Positions 25,530 through 37,114 of a DNA stretch of 64,000 bases are shown here, piece after piece; positions within the stretch are counted from its first letter, which is position 1, and every line of letters starts with the position of its first letter. Made by a program: the position numbers and the translations under genes. This DNA is from Reyranella sp. CPCC 100927 (GTDB lineage: Bacteria; Pseudomonadota; Alphaproteobacteria; Reyranellales; Reyranellaceae). The DNA lies in NCBI RefSeq assembly GCF_007859315.1, contig NZ_VOHA01000003.1, positions 496,001-560,000 on the forward strand, read 5' to 3'. The notes beneath the pieces were generated by a model, which made no database searches, was not told where the DNA came from, and saw only the letters and a list, made by a program, of their open reading frames with translations.

Positions 25530-26519
25530 ATGCAGCACTTTGCGTACTCACGGGTGGCGACGCTTGCCGATGCGATCAACGCCATGCAGCAGCCAGACGC
25601 GATGGTGATCGCCGGCGGCACGGAACTGCTCAACTGGATGAAGGAGGGGATTGCCGCGCCGGCACGGCTGATCGACGTCAATGGCATTGCCGATCTGGCG
25701 CAGGTGACGGCCGACGACCGCGGCCTGCGGATCGGCGCGCTGGCCCGCCTCAGCGATGTCGCCGAACACCCGGTGGTGCGGACAGCCTATCCGGCCATCG
25801 CCCAGGCGCTGCTCGCCAGTGCGTCGCCGCAGATCCGCAATATGGCCACGATCGGCGGCAACCTGATGCAGCGCACGCGCTGCCCGTACTTCCGGGCGGA
25901 AGTCGAGGTGCCTTGCAACAAGCGACGCCCCGGCAGCGGCTGTGCGGCGATGAGCGGTAACGATCGTACCGCGGCCGTTCTGGGCGCCACGGCACAGTGC
26001 ATCGCAACCCATCCGTCCGACCTCGCGGTGGCGCTGGCGGCACTCGACGCCACGGTACACGTGACGGGCGCCAGTGGGCCGCGGTCGATTCCACTGGTGT
26101 CGTTCTATCGACAACCCGACGGCACGACAGAGCGCGAAACCCGGCTCGACGCCGGTGAACTCATCACCGCCATCGAGGTGCCGGCTTCGGCGGTGGCGCG
26201 GCAGTCGCGGTATCTGAAACTGCGCGAGCGGGCTTCGTACGAGTTCGCGCTGGTTTCGGTCGCAGTCGGGCTCGACGTCGAGGAGGGGCGTATCCGTGCG
26301 GCGAGCATCGCGCTCGGCGGTGTCGCGCCCAAACCTTGGCGGTTGTGCGCGACCGAGGATGCATTGCAGCGCGTCACGCTGTCGGACGAAGCAGCGGTAC
26401 GGAAAACATTGACGGCCGATTTCGCCGACGCGACGCCCGGGCGTCACAATGGCTTCAAGGTCGAGCTGGCCAAGCGTGCCGTCGTCAGGGCGCTGCAGAT
26501 GGCGGGAGAGGGCGCATGA
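25530..26519 (+). CDS. Molybdenum hydroxylase FAD subunit with extra [4Fe-4S] site (PaoB-like)
   Basis: Protein of 329 aa. FAD loops are AGGTELLNWMK (about 28-38) and ATIGGNL (106-112). An insertion after the second loop carries C118, C129, C138 and C157 (RCPYFR, PCNKRRPGSGC, AQC). In PaoB/YagS and 4-hydroxybenzoyl-CoA reductase-type subunits, cysteines in an insertion bind a [4Fe-4S] cluster. The start ATG follows the small subunit stop by one base and the gene overlaps the large subunit (ATGA), so all three are made in ratio. Confidence 0.92.
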   Translation: MQHFAYSRVATLADAINAMQQPDAMVIAGGTELLNWMKEGIAAPARLIDVNGIADLAQVTADDRGLRIGALARLSDVAEHPVVRTAYPAIAQALLASASPQIRNMATIGGNLMQRTRCPYFRAEVEVPCNKRRPGSGCAAMSGNDRTAAVLGATAQCIATHPSDLAVALAALDATVHVTGASGPRSIPLVSFYRQPDGTTERETRLDAGELITAIEVPASAVARQSRYLKLRERASYEFALVSVAVGLDVEEGRIRAASIALGGVAPKPWRLCATEDALQRVTLSDEAAVRKTLTADFADATPGRHNGFKVELAKRAVVRALQMAGEGA

Positions 26520-28630
26520 GCGGGATCGGGCAAGCGGTCAGCAGGCTGGACGGGCCGGGAAAGGTCTCGGGGCGGACGCTCTATATCGGGGATATCCCGC
26601 TGGACGATGTAACGTACGCGGTGATGGTGCCGGCAACGCGGCCGCATGCCCGGATCCGAACCATCGATCTGGCCGCCGCCACGGCGGCGCCGGGTGTGAT
26701 CGGCATCTTTACGCACCACAACACACCGCGGTTCGGCCGGATCGACGTGCCGCTCAGCCAGCCGGTGATGCCGCTGCAGGATGACCGTGTCCTGTATGAA
26801 GGCCAACCGGTGGCATTGGTGGTGGCCGATACACTGGAACGCGCCACGCACGCCGCGCGGCTGGTGGCCGTCGCCTATGACGAAACGCCTTTCGATGCGG
26901 ATTTTGCTGCTGACCTCAGCCGCACCGAGGTGGCGCCGGCGTTCTTCGGCATTCCGCCCGACAATGCGAAGGGTGATGTGAGCGCGGCATGGTCGGCGGC
27001 CGAGGTGCAACTGGAGGGCGTCTACCGTACGGCCGACCGCCATCACAGTGCGATGGAACCAGCGGCGACCTTGGCGATCTGGCGTGATGGAGAGCTGCGG
27101 ATACACGACGCTACGCAGGGTGTCTTCGACGCCCGCGCCTGTGTCGCTCAGGCACTGCACCTGGACCCTGAGCAGGTCCGCGTCAGCAACACGTTCATCG
27201 GTGGCGGATTTGGCGGTAAGGGCTGGGGCTGGCCCTACCAGATCCTCGCTGCCATGGCAGCGAGAGAACTGGGGCGGCCCGTCAAGCTGGTGCTGACGCG
27301 GGCGCAGACCTTCACCAGCCATGGCTACCAGGCGGCAACGCACCAGACCGTGGCGCTGAGCGCGCAGCGTGACGGCACATTGAGCAGCATCCGCCACGAC
27401 AGCATCGTGGCCGGTTCCTTTGCCGGAGACCATGTCGAGGGGGCGGGCTGGGACACGCACGCGCTCTATGCCAGCCCCGCGTTCAGCACGACGCATCGCC
27501 TGCGGCGGCTGCATCGCGGCAATCCGGCTGCGATGCGTGCGCCCTTCGGCGGGGTCGGTCTGGTGGCGGTCGAGATCGCCATGGACGAGCTGGCCTACAA
27601 GCTGGGCATGGATCCGCTGGCGCTGAGGCTGAAGAACCACACCGATGTCGATCCGTCGGACGGCAAGCCGTTCTCGGCCAAGAAGCTGCGCGCGTGTTAC
27701 GAGATCGGCGCCCGGCGGTTCGGCTGGTCCGACCGTCGGGCCGCGCCGCGCTCGATGCGCGATGGCCGGGAGCTGGTGGGGTACGGCATGTCGAGTCTCG
27801 TCCTGCGAGCCTACCGCTTTGCCGCCAATGCACGGGTCAGCATCGATCGGGACGGCGCCGTGCGGATCGAGACCGCGACACAGGACGTCGGCCAGGGACT
27901 GAGCACGGTCATCCCTCAGATCGCTGCCGACGCGCTGGGCGTGCCGGTCGATCGCGTGAGCCTGGTGCTGGGCGATACGATCCTGCCGGTGGCGCCGTTC
28001 ACCGGCGGCTCGTCGGCGACCATGAGCGTCGGGTCGGCGGTGCAGGATGCGGCGGTGAAGCTCCGGGAGCGCCTCATCGCGGCCGGCGCCAACGGGCCCG
28101 AGGGCTACGCCGGTGCGTTGGCTGCACTGAATGTCGAGAGCCTGTCGGCCGACGGCACGTGGGCGCCGGCCGATCCCGAAGCGTCACCGGCCATCTTCAG
28201 CTTCGGCGCCGTCTTCGCCGAGGTCGGCGTCGACGAGGACATCCCGATTCCGCGCGTGCGGCGGATCGTCGGCGTCTACGATGCCGGCAAGATCATGAAC
28301 CCGAAGACGGCGCGCAGCCAGATGACGGGCGGTGTCGTCTGGGGCATCGGCCAGGCGCTGCTCGAGCGCTCCGAGACGGATCCGCGGTTGGGCCGCTTCG
28401 TGTCGAAGAACCTGGCGGGCTATCTCGTGCCGGTGAATGCCGATATTCCCGAGATCAACACCACCTTCGTCGAATCCTTCGATCCTCACGCCAGTCCGCT
28501 CGGCGCGCGCGGCATCGGTGAACTTGGTGCGTTGGGCGTGGCGCCGGCCATCGCCAACGCCGTCTTCCACGCGACCGGAGTACGCGTGCGCGAAGTGCCC
28601 ATCCGGCCTGAGCACCTGCTGGTGGGCTGA
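26516..28630 (+). CDS. Molybdenum hydroxylase large subunit, PaoC-like aldehyde oxidoreductase
   Basis: Protein of 704 aa. Mo-cofactor motifs are GGGFGGKG near residue 235, MRAPFGG near 343 and the catalytic glutamate E669 in GIGELG. The C-terminal ARGIGELGALGVAPAIANAV pattern and the ending with VPIRPEHLL match the PaoC/YagR branch better than CoxL. The ATG at 26516 overlaps the FAD gene stop. With the preceding two genes it forms a complete SMF-type enzyme that probably oxidises an aldehyde to an acid. It may use aromatic aldehydes, given the neighbourhood. Confidence 0.92.
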   Translation: MSGIGQAVSRLDGPGKVSGRTLYIGDIPLDDVTYAVMVPATRPHARIRTIDLAAATAAPGVIGIFTHHNTPRFGRIDVPLSQPVMPLQDDRVLYEGQPVALVVADTLERATHAARLVAVAYDETPFDADFAADLSRTEVAPAFFGIPPDNAKGDVSAAWSAAEVQLEGVYRTADRHHSAMEPAATLAIWRDGELRIHDATQGVFDARACVAQALHLDPEQVRVSNTFIGGGFGGKGWGWPYQILAAMAARELGRPVKLVLTRAQTFTSHGYQAATHQTVALSAQRDGTLSSIRHDSIVAGSFAGDHVEGAGWDTHALYASPAFSTTHRLRRLHRGNPAAMRAPFGGVGLVAVEIAMDELAYKLGMDPLALRLKNHTDVDPSDGKPFSAKKLRACYEIGARRFGWSDRRAAPRSMRDGRELVGYGMSSLVLRAYRFAANARVSIDRDGAVRIETATQDVGQGLSTVIPQIAADALGVPVDRVSLVLGDTILPVAPFTGGSSATMSVGSAVQDAAVKLRERLIAAGANGPEGYAGALAALNVESLSADGTWAPADPEASPAIFSFGAVFAEVGVDEDIPIPRVRRIVGVYDAGKIMNPKTARSQMTGGVVWGIGQALLERSETDPRLGRFVSKNLAGYLVPVNADIPEINTTFVESFDPHASPLGARGIGELGALGVAPAIANAVFHATGVRVREVPIRPEHLLVG

Positions 28631-28652
28631 GAGTGGGGCGCGCCTCGCCAGC

Positions 28653-30733
<2,081 letters not shown>

Positions 30734-30753
30734 ATCAAGCTCTCCGGTGCCCG

Positions 30754-32325
30754 TCAGAACGAATAGTCCAGGCCTTTGTAGAACGTGTTCTGGTAGAGCA
30801 TGTGCGGCCGCACGCCCTTCAGCTTCTTGCTGCTGGTCGTGTACATGGCGACGTTCATCACCGGCATCCACAATTGCTGCTCCGTGATCCGTCGCTGCAC
30901 CAGGCCGTAGTACTTGGCGCGGTCGGCGTCGGTCAGCGCCGCGCGGCCCAGCTTCAGCCACTCGTCGGTCTGCGCGTCCTTCCAGTTCATGCGATTGGGG
31001 GCGGGGATGTTCCTGGAGTCGAAGTAGAAATTCAGCAGGTCGCCCGACGACATGTAGGGAAACGTCACCGTCCACAGCTCATACTCCTGCTCGGCCATCT
31101 TGGCCGGTGCGATGGTCGAGTCGTAGCCGATGATCTTCCAGTCGACGCCGATCTTGCGCATATAGCCCTGGATCGCCTCGGAGACCCGGGGGAAGTAGGA
31201 GACCTGGGTGAACAGCACCTTGGGCGCCAGCTTGACGCCATCCTTCTCGCGGATGCCGTCGCTGCCCACTTTCCAGCCGGCCTCGTCGAGCAGCTTCTTG
31301 GCACGCTCGACATCCTCCTTGATCATGGTCTTGGTCGCCGGGTCGAAGTCCAAGGTTGCCGGGTCGATGAAGGTGTAGGCCGGGTCGGCATTGCCCAGCA
31401 TGATGCCCTTGACGATCTCGGCCCGGTTGATGGCGATGTTCATGGCTTCGCGTACGCGCGGATCGGCCACCATCGGCCGGGTCGTCTTGTAGCCATAGTA
31501 CATCAGCTGGAAGTTCGGTTTCGCTTCCTGGACCTGCAGCATCGGTGCTGCCTTGACCTGGGTGATGAACTGCAGCGGGATCTGGTGCGTGACATCGAAC
31601 TGGCCGCCGATCATGGCGGCGACGCGCGCCGAATCCTCGGGAATGATCTTGATCGACAGGCGCTCGAACTTCACCGGCCCCTTGTTCTGGTACATCGAGG
31701 GGCCCCATTTGTAGGCATCGTGGCGCTTCAGCACGATCTCCGTGCGCGGCTGCCAGGACTCGAAGCACCACGGGCCGGTGCCATCGATCGCCTGCGTGCC
31801 GTAGTCCTTGCCCAGCTTGTCGACGCTCTCCTTGTTGTGGATCGCCATGGTGAAGCTGACCAGGTTCAGCATCAGATCGGCGTAGGGCTCGTTGAGCTCG
31901 TACTCGACCGTGTAGGGATCCGGTGCGCGCAGATCTTTCACGTTGCCGGCGCGCCACTTCAGGGGCGCCTTGGTCTCGGGGTCCAGCAGGCGCTTGACGC
32001 TGTAGACCACGTCGGCGGCGGTGAACTTCTTGCCGCTGCAGAACTGCACGTCGTCGCGCAGCTTGAACGTATAGAGCTTGCCGTCGGGGCTCACGGTCCA
32101 GGATTTGGCCAGGTACGGAATCACGGTCTTGCCGTCCCAGTCGAGCGCGACCAACGTATCCTGGAACATGTTGACGATGTCGGAGCTGGGCGACCAGGTG
32201 GTGCGCTGGCCATCGTAGTGCGGTGCGTCGAGCGACTTCATCATGCGCAAGGTTTGCGCCTGTGGCGTCGATGCCAGGCAGACTGAACCGGCCACGACGA
32301 CCACGCTTTGCAACATCCTGCGCAT
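30754..32325 (-). CDS. Peptide ABC transporter binding protein, DppA/SBP_bac_5 family, copy 1
   Basis: Protein of 523 aa with a Sec signal peptide (residues about 1-24, cut after TPQAQ). The mature protein starts TLRMMKSLDAPHYD and ends YQNTFYKGLDYSF. GGAGG precedes the ATG. It is closely similar in length and sequence to the next two upstream genes. It is nearest the ATPase genes and last of the four binding proteins in transcription order. Family members bind di- and oligopeptides, opines or related cations; the ligand is unknown. Confidence 0.93.
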   Translation of the reverse strand: MRRMLQSVVVVAGSVCLASTPQAQTLRMMKSLDAPHYDGQRTTWSPSSDIVNMFQDTLVALDWDGKTVIPYLAKSWTVSPDGKLYTFKLRDDVQFCSGKKFTAADVVYSVKRLLDPETKAPLKWRAGNVKDLRAPDPYTVEYELNEPYADLMLNLVSFTMAIHNKESVDKLGKDYGTQAIDGTGPWCFESWQPRTEIVLKRHDAYKWGPSMYQNKGPVKFERLSIKIIPEDSARVAAMIGGQFDVTHQIPLQFITQVKAAPMLQVQEAKPNFQLMYYGYKTTRPMVADPRVREAMNIAINRAEIVKGIMLGNADPAYTFIDPATLDFDPATKTMIKEDVERAKKLLDEAGWKVGSDGIREKDGVKLAPKVLFTQVSYFPRVSEAIQGYMRKIGVDWKIIGYDSTIAPAKMAEQEYELWTVTFPYMSSGDLLNFYFDSRNIPAPNRMNWKDAQTDEWLKLGRAALTDADRAKYYGLVQRRITEQQLWMPVMNVAMYTTSSKKLKGVRPHMLYQNTFYKGLDYSF

Positions 32326-32356
32326 TTCCACCCTCCGGCTATTGATCTCTGGTCTC

Positions 32357-33928
32357 TCAGAACGACAGGTCCAGGCCCTTGTAGAAAGTGTTCTGGTACA
32401 ACATGTGCGGCCGGGCACCTTTGAGCTTCTTGTTGGTGACCTGGTACATGTTGGCGTTGATCACGGGGATCCACAGGAACTCGTCGGCCACGCGCTTCTG
32501 CACCAGACCGTAGTATTTGGCCCGGTCGGCGTCGCTGAGCGCGCCACGTCCGAGCTTGAGCCACGCGTCGGTCTGCGGATCCTGCCAGTTCATGCGATTG
32601 GGCGTCGGGATGTTCTTCGAATCGAAGTAGAGGTTCATCAGCTCGCCGGCGGACAGGTAGGGCACGGCGACGGTCCACAGCTCGTAGTCCTGTTCCGCCA
32701 TCTTGGCCGGCGCGATGGTCGAGTCGTAGCCGACGATCCTCCAGTCGACGCCGATCTTGCGCAGGTAGCCCTGGATCGCTTCGCTGGTGCGGCCGAAATT
32801 GGCAACCTGCGTGTAGTAGACCTTGGGCGCGAGCTTGATGCCGTCCTTCTCTCGGATGCCGTCGGCGCCCATCTTCCAGCCGGCCTCGTCGAGCAGCCGC
32901 TTGGCGAGCTCGATATCCTCTTTCACGACGCTTTGGGTTTCCGGATTGAAGTCGGGTGCCGCCGGGTCGACGAACGTGATGGCGGGGACGGCGTTGCCCA
33001 GGTAGATGCCCTTGGCGATCTCGGCGCGATTGATGGCAATGCTCATGGCCTGGCGCACGCGCCGGTCGGATACCATGGGCCGGCTGATCTTGAATCCGTA
33101 ATAGACCAGCTGGAACACAGGCTGGGCTTCCTGCACGAGCAGGTTGGGCGCTTTCTGGGCCTGCTGGATGAACTGCAGCGGAAACTGGTGGGTGAAATCG
33201 AACTGTCCGCCCTGCATGGCGGCGACGCGGGCGGAGTCCTCCGGCACGATCTTGATCGACAGCTTCTCGAATTTCACCGGCCCCTTGTTCTGGTACATCG
33301 ACGGCCCCCAGCGGTAAGCCTCGTGCCGCTTCAGCACGATCTCGGTGCGCGGTTGCCAGGAGACAAAGCACCACGGGCCAGTGCCATCCAGACCCTTGAT
33401 GCCGTAGTCCTTGCCCAGGGTCTCGACGTTTTCCTTGTTGTGGATCACGTTTGTGAACATGGTGAGCTGCAGCAGCAGCTCGGAGAACGGCTCCTTGAGT
33501 TCGTACTCGACGGTGTACGGATCCGGTGCGCGCAGTTCCTTGATATCACCGGCGCGCCAACCGAAGGGCGCCTTGATATCCGGGGACTTCAGCCGATTGA
33601 AGCTGTACACGACATCGTCGGCCGTGAGCTTCTTGCCGCTGCAGAAGGTGACGTCCTTGCGCAGTTTGAAGGTATAGAGGCGGCCGTCCTCGCTGACTTT
33701 CCAGGCTTCCGCCAGATAGGGAATCACGGTCTTGCCGTCCCAGTCGAGCGCCACCAGGGTGTCCTGCACCATGTTGACGATGTCGGCGGTCGGTGACCAG
33801 GTCGTGCGCTGCGCGTCATAGTGCGGCGCGTCCAGCGACTTCATCATGTTCAGCGTCTGGGCGTCGGCGGCCGACGCGAACCCGGCGACACCGAGCGCCA
33901 CTGTCATACTCCGCAGACTCCCGCGCAT
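32357..33928 (-). CDS. Peptide ABC transporter binding protein, DppA/SBP_bac_5 family, copy 2
   Basis: Protein of 523 aa with a signal peptide ending near residue 24 (ASAADAQ) and the mature start TLNMMKSLDAPHYD. The C-terminus is YQNTFYKGLDLSF. The ATG at 33926-33928 is preceded by a strong GGAGG. Identical length and shared motifs with copies 1 and 3 show tandem duplication. The middle of the protein, which faces the ligand, differs (for example IQQAQKAPNLLV versus ITQVKAAPMLQV), so specificity may have diverged. Confidence 0.93.
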   Translation of the reverse strand: MRGSLRSMTVALGVAGFASAADAQTLNMMKSLDAPHYDAQRTTWSPTADIVNMVQDTLVALDWDGKTVIPYLAEAWKVSEDGRLYTFKLRKDVTFCSGKKLTADDVVYSFNRLKSPDIKAPFGWRAGDIKELRAPDPYTVEYELKEPFSELLLQLTMFTNVIHNKENVETLGKDYGIKGLDGTGPWCFVSWQPRTEIVLKRHEAYRWGPSMYQNKGPVKFEKLSIKIVPEDSARVAAMQGGQFDFTHQFPLQFIQQAQKAPNLLVQEAQPVFQLVYYGFKISRPMVSDRRVRQAMSIAINRAEIAKGIYLGNAVPAITFVDPAAPDFNPETQSVVKEDIELAKRLLDEAGWKMGADGIREKDGIKLAPKVYYTQVANFGRTSEAIQGYLRKIGVDWRIVGYDSTIAPAKMAEQDYELWTVAVPYLSAGELMNLYFDSKNIPTPNRMNWQDPQTDAWLKLGRGALSDADRAKYYGLVQKRVADEFLWIPVINANMYQVTNKKLKGARPHMLYQNTFYKGLDLSF

Positions 33929-33939
33929 CTCATCCTCCC

Positions 33940-35511
33940 TCAGAACGAGAAATCGAGGCCTTTGTAGAACGTGTTCTGATAGATCATGTGCGGCCGGCCG
34001 CTCTTGATGTTCTTGTTGGTCACCATGTGCATGTTGATGTTGAGGATGGGCATCCAGAGATGCTCCTCGGCCACCTTCTGCTGCACCAGGGCGTAGTACC
34101 GGGCGCGCTCCGCCTCGGAGAGCGCTGCCCGCCCCAGGCGCAGCCATTCGTCGGTCTCGGCGTCCTTCCAGTTCATCCGGTTGGGCGTCGGAACGTTCCT
34201 TGAGTCGAAATAGATGTTCATCAGGTCGCCGGCCGAGAGATAGGGCACGGTCACCGACCAGATCTCGTAGTCCTGCTCGGCCATCTTGGCGGCGGCGATG
34301 GTCGAGTCCCAGGGCTGCAGCTGCCAGTGCACGCCGATACGGCGCAGATAGCCTTGTATCGCCTCGGCGACCCGCGGCGTGTTGCCGGACTGCGTATAGT
34401 AGACCTTCGGCATCAGCTTGATGCCGTCCTTTTCACGGATGCCGTCGGCACCGACCTTCCAGCCGGCCTCGTCGAGCAGCCGCTTGGCATGCTCGATGTC
34501 CTCCTTGATCACGTCCCTGGTCCTGGGGGCGTGGTCCAGCGCGTCGGGGTCGACGAATGTAAATGCCGGATCGGCATTGCCGAGCAGGATCGCCTTGGCG
34601 ATCTCGGCCCGGTTGATGGCAATGCTCATCGCCTGGCGCACGCGCCGGTCGGCCACCATCGGCCGGGTCACCTTGAAGCCGAAATAGAGCAACTGGAAAT
34701 TGGGCTTGGCCTCCTGCACCCGCAGCATCGGTGCGTCCTTGGCCTGGGCGATGAACTGTGGCGGGAACTGATGCGTGATATCGAACTGCCCAGCCATCAT
34801 CGCCGCCACGCGACTGGATTCTTCCGGCACGATCTTGATCGACAGCCGCTCGAACTTCACCGGCCCCTTGTTCTGGTACATCGACGGGCCCCAGCGATAG
34901 GCGTCGTGGCGTTTCAGCACGACCTCGGTGCGCGGCTGCCAGGAAACGAGGCACCACGGACCCGTGCCGTCGGCGCCCTTGACGCCATAGTCCTTGCCCA
35001 GCGCCTCGACACTGTCCTTGTTGTGAATGACGTTGGTGAACATGGTGAGCTGCAGCAGCAGCTCGGAATAGGGTTCCTCCAATTCGTAGATCACGGTGTG
35101 AGGATCGGGCGCGCGCAAATCCTTGATCTTGCCGGCGCGCCAGGCAAACGGTCCCTTCAGCGCCGGATCGGTCAGCCGCTTGAACGAAAAGATGACATCA
35201 TCAGCCGTCAGCTTCTTGCCGCTGCAGAACTGCACGTCATCGCGCAGCTTGAAGGTATAGGTCTTGCCGTCGGCGCTGATCTCCCAGGATTTGGCGAGAT
35301 AGGGAACCGGCGTCTTGCCGTCCCAGTCCAGTGCCACCAGCGTATCCTGGAACATGTTGACGACATCGGAGGTCGGGCCCCACGTCGTGCGCTGCGCATC
35401 GTAGTGGGGCGCATCAATCGACTTCATCATGTTCAAGGTCTGTGCTGCGCTGCCGCTGGCGATGCAGCTCGACATGAAGACAACGCCGAGACTAAGCAGG
35501 CTCCTCCTCAT
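33940..35511 (-). CDS. Peptide ABC transporter binding protein, DppA/SBP_bac_5 family, copy 3
   Basis: Protein of 523 aa with a signal peptide (ASGSAAQ cut region) and the mature start TLNMMKSIDAPHYD. The end is YQNTFYKGLDFSF. The spacing to copy 2 is only 11 bases, with the ribosome site of copy 2 in the gap. It is the third of three near-equal paralogues. A longer N-terminal start exists in the same frame (to 35562), but it would overlap the upstream coding sequence and mask the signal peptide. Confidence 0.93.
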   Translation of the reverse strand: MRRSLLSLGVVFMSSCIASGSAAQTLNMMKSIDAPHYDAQRTTWGPTSDVVNMFQDTLVALDWDGKTPVPYLAKSWEISADGKTYTFKLRDDVQFCSGKKLTADDVIFSFKRLTDPALKGPFAWRAGKIKDLRAPDPHTVIYELEEPYSELLLQLTMFTNVIHNKDSVEALGKDYGVKGADGTGPWCLVSWQPRTEVVLKRHDAYRWGPSMYQNKGPVKFERLSIKIVPEESSRVAAMMAGQFDITHQFPPQFIAQAKDAPMLRVQEAKPNFQLLYFGFKVTRPMVADRRVRQAMSIAINRAEIAKAILLGNADPAFTFVDPDALDHAPRTRDVIKEDIEHAKRLLDEAGWKVGADGIREKDGIKLMPKVYYTQSGNTPRVAEAIQGYLRRIGVHWQLQPWDSTIAAAKMAEQDYEIWSVTVPYLSAGDLMNIYFDSRNVPTPNRMNWKDAETDEWLRLGRAALSEAERARYYALVQQKVAEEHLWMPILNINMHMVTNKNIKSGRPHMIYQNTFYKGLDFSF

Positions 35512-35548
35512 GATCGCCTCCCTGTGGCGATGGTGATGCGCTGGCGTC

Positions 35549-37114
35549 TTATGGTGACGCATCGAGCGCCTTGTAGATCATCGACGTGTAGACATGGTGC
35601 GCGCGGACGTTCTTCACCCGCTTGTTGACGACCAGCGCCAGGCCCTCGTGTACCAGGGGCACCCACAGTGCATTCTGATGCACGATCTTCTGAACCTGGG
35701 CGAAGGCATCGAAACGCGCCTTGGCATCCAGCGCGGTGACGCCGGCCTCCAGCCAGCGATCGGTCTGCGGATCCTTCCAGTTCATCCGGTTGGGTGTCGG
35801 GATGTTGGTGGAATGGAAATAGAGCCGCAATGCGTCGCCAGCGCTGGAGTAGGGGAAGGCGATCGACCAGAGGTCGTAGTCCTGCTGCGCCAGTTTGGAA
35901 AAGACGATGGTGCCATCCCACATCTGCAGCTGCAGGTCGACGCCGATCTTGCGCCAGAAGCCCTGGACTGCCTCGGCCATCTTGGGCGACCGGCCGCCCG
36001 CGAAGCCATACAGCAGCAAGGTCAGTTTCTTGCCGTCCTTGTAGCGGAAGCCGTCGCCGCTGAGTGTCCAGCCGGCCTCGTCCAGCAGGCGGCCCGCGGC
36101 AGCGGGGTCGTATGTGCCGAGGTGCGTGGACGTTGCCGGATCGAAGTCGGGCGTCTTGGGATGCAGATAGGTCGCCGCCGGCTCGCCATTGCCGAAGTAG
36201 ATCGCATCGACCAGCTGCCGGCGGTCGATGGCCTGGCTGAGCGCGGTGCGTACGCGCGGGTCGGACACGTTCTCTCGACTGGCTTTGAAGCCGAAGTAGA
36301 ACAGCCGCAGGTTCGCGGCCGGCCGCAGGATCTCGATCGACGGCATTTTCGCCAGCTGCGGCAGGTACTGATCGGGCATGCTGTACGTCATGTCGATCTG
36401 GCCGCTGGCCATGGCCGCCAGGCGCGCCGCTTCCTCTGGCACGATCCGCCAGACGACCCGTTCATATTTCGCCGGGCCAGGGTTCTTGTAGAGAGGCGGA
36501 CCCCAGCGGTAGGCGGCGTGGCGGAGCGCCACGGTCTGGTTGCGCGGTTCCCACGACTGGAAGCAGAACGGTCCGGTGCCGTCGAAGCCCTTGACGCCGA
36601 AATCCTTGCCCAGCGCCGCCACGTTCTCGGGATTGAGCACCGTGGCCTGGAAATTGGTGAGCTGCAGCAGCAGCTCGCCGAAGGGTGCCTCGAGCTCGTA
36701 CTCGACGGTGTGCGGGTCCGGTGCGCGGATGTCCTTCACTGGACCCATGCGCCAAACGAACGGCGACTTGATTTCCGGATCAAGCACGCGCTTGAAGCTG
36801 AACACGACGTCGGCGGCCGTCATCTTCCGGCCGGAGCAGAAGGTGACGTCGTCACGGAGCTTGAACGTATAGAGCTTGCCGTCCGGGCTCACGGTCCATG
36901 ATTTCGCCAGCAGCGGCGTCACGGTCTTGAGATCGTAGTCGAGCCCGACCAGGGTATCGCCGATGATGAACACGATCTCGGCCGTGGCGCCGGCCGACGT
37001 GCGCGCCGGATCATAGTGCGGCGCATCGATATTGCGCAGCAGGGTCAAGGTCTGCGCCGCCGCCGGCAGGGCCAAGCATGCCGATGCGATGGCGGCGAGC
37101 AGCGATCGCATCAT
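35549..37114 (-). CDS. Peptide ABC transporter binding protein, DppA/SBP_bac_5 family, divergent copy 4
   Basis: Protein of 521 aa with a signal peptide ending LPAAAQ. The mature start TLTLLRNIDAPHYD and the end YTSMIYKALDASP are recognisably related to copies 1-3 but clearly more distant. It overlaps DppC by four bases and is the first binding protein made after the permeases. It is probably the oldest member, or has a separate ligand. Confidence 0.92.
   Translation of the reverse strand: MMRSLLAAIASACLALPAAAQTLTLLRNIDAPHYDPARTSAGATAEIVFIIGDTLVGLDYDLKTVTPLLAKSWTVSPDGKLYTFKLRDDVTFCSGRKMTAADVVFSFKRVLDPEIKSPFVWRMGPVKDIRAPDPHTVEYELEAPFGELLLQLTNFQATVLNPENVAALGKDFGVKGFDGTGPFCFQSWEPRNQTVALRHAAYRWGPPLYKNPGPAKYERVVWRIVPEEAARLAAMASGQIDMTYSMPDQYLPQLAKMPSIEILRPAANLRLFYFGFKASRENVSDPRVRTALSQAIDRRQLVDAIYFGNGEPAATYLHPKTPDFDPATSTHLGTYDPAAAGRLLDEAGWTLSGDGFRYKDGKKLTLLLYGFAGGRSPKMAEAVQGFWRKIGVDLQLQMWDGTIVFSKLAQQDYDLWSIAFPYSSAGDALRLYFHSTNIPTPNRMNWKDPQTDRWLEAGVTALDAKARFDAFAQVQKIVHQNALWVPLVHEGLALVVNKRVKNVRAHHVYTSMIYKALDASP

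Noticed and set aside
21923-28630. Aerobic CO dehydrogenase
   Set aside because: Neither large subunit has the AYxCSFR loop that marks true CoxL.
30802-35628. Long plus-strand frames of 433-517 codons over the peptide-binding proteins
   Set aside because: They mirror the three tandem binding-protein genes and repeat with them; no start signals or domains.
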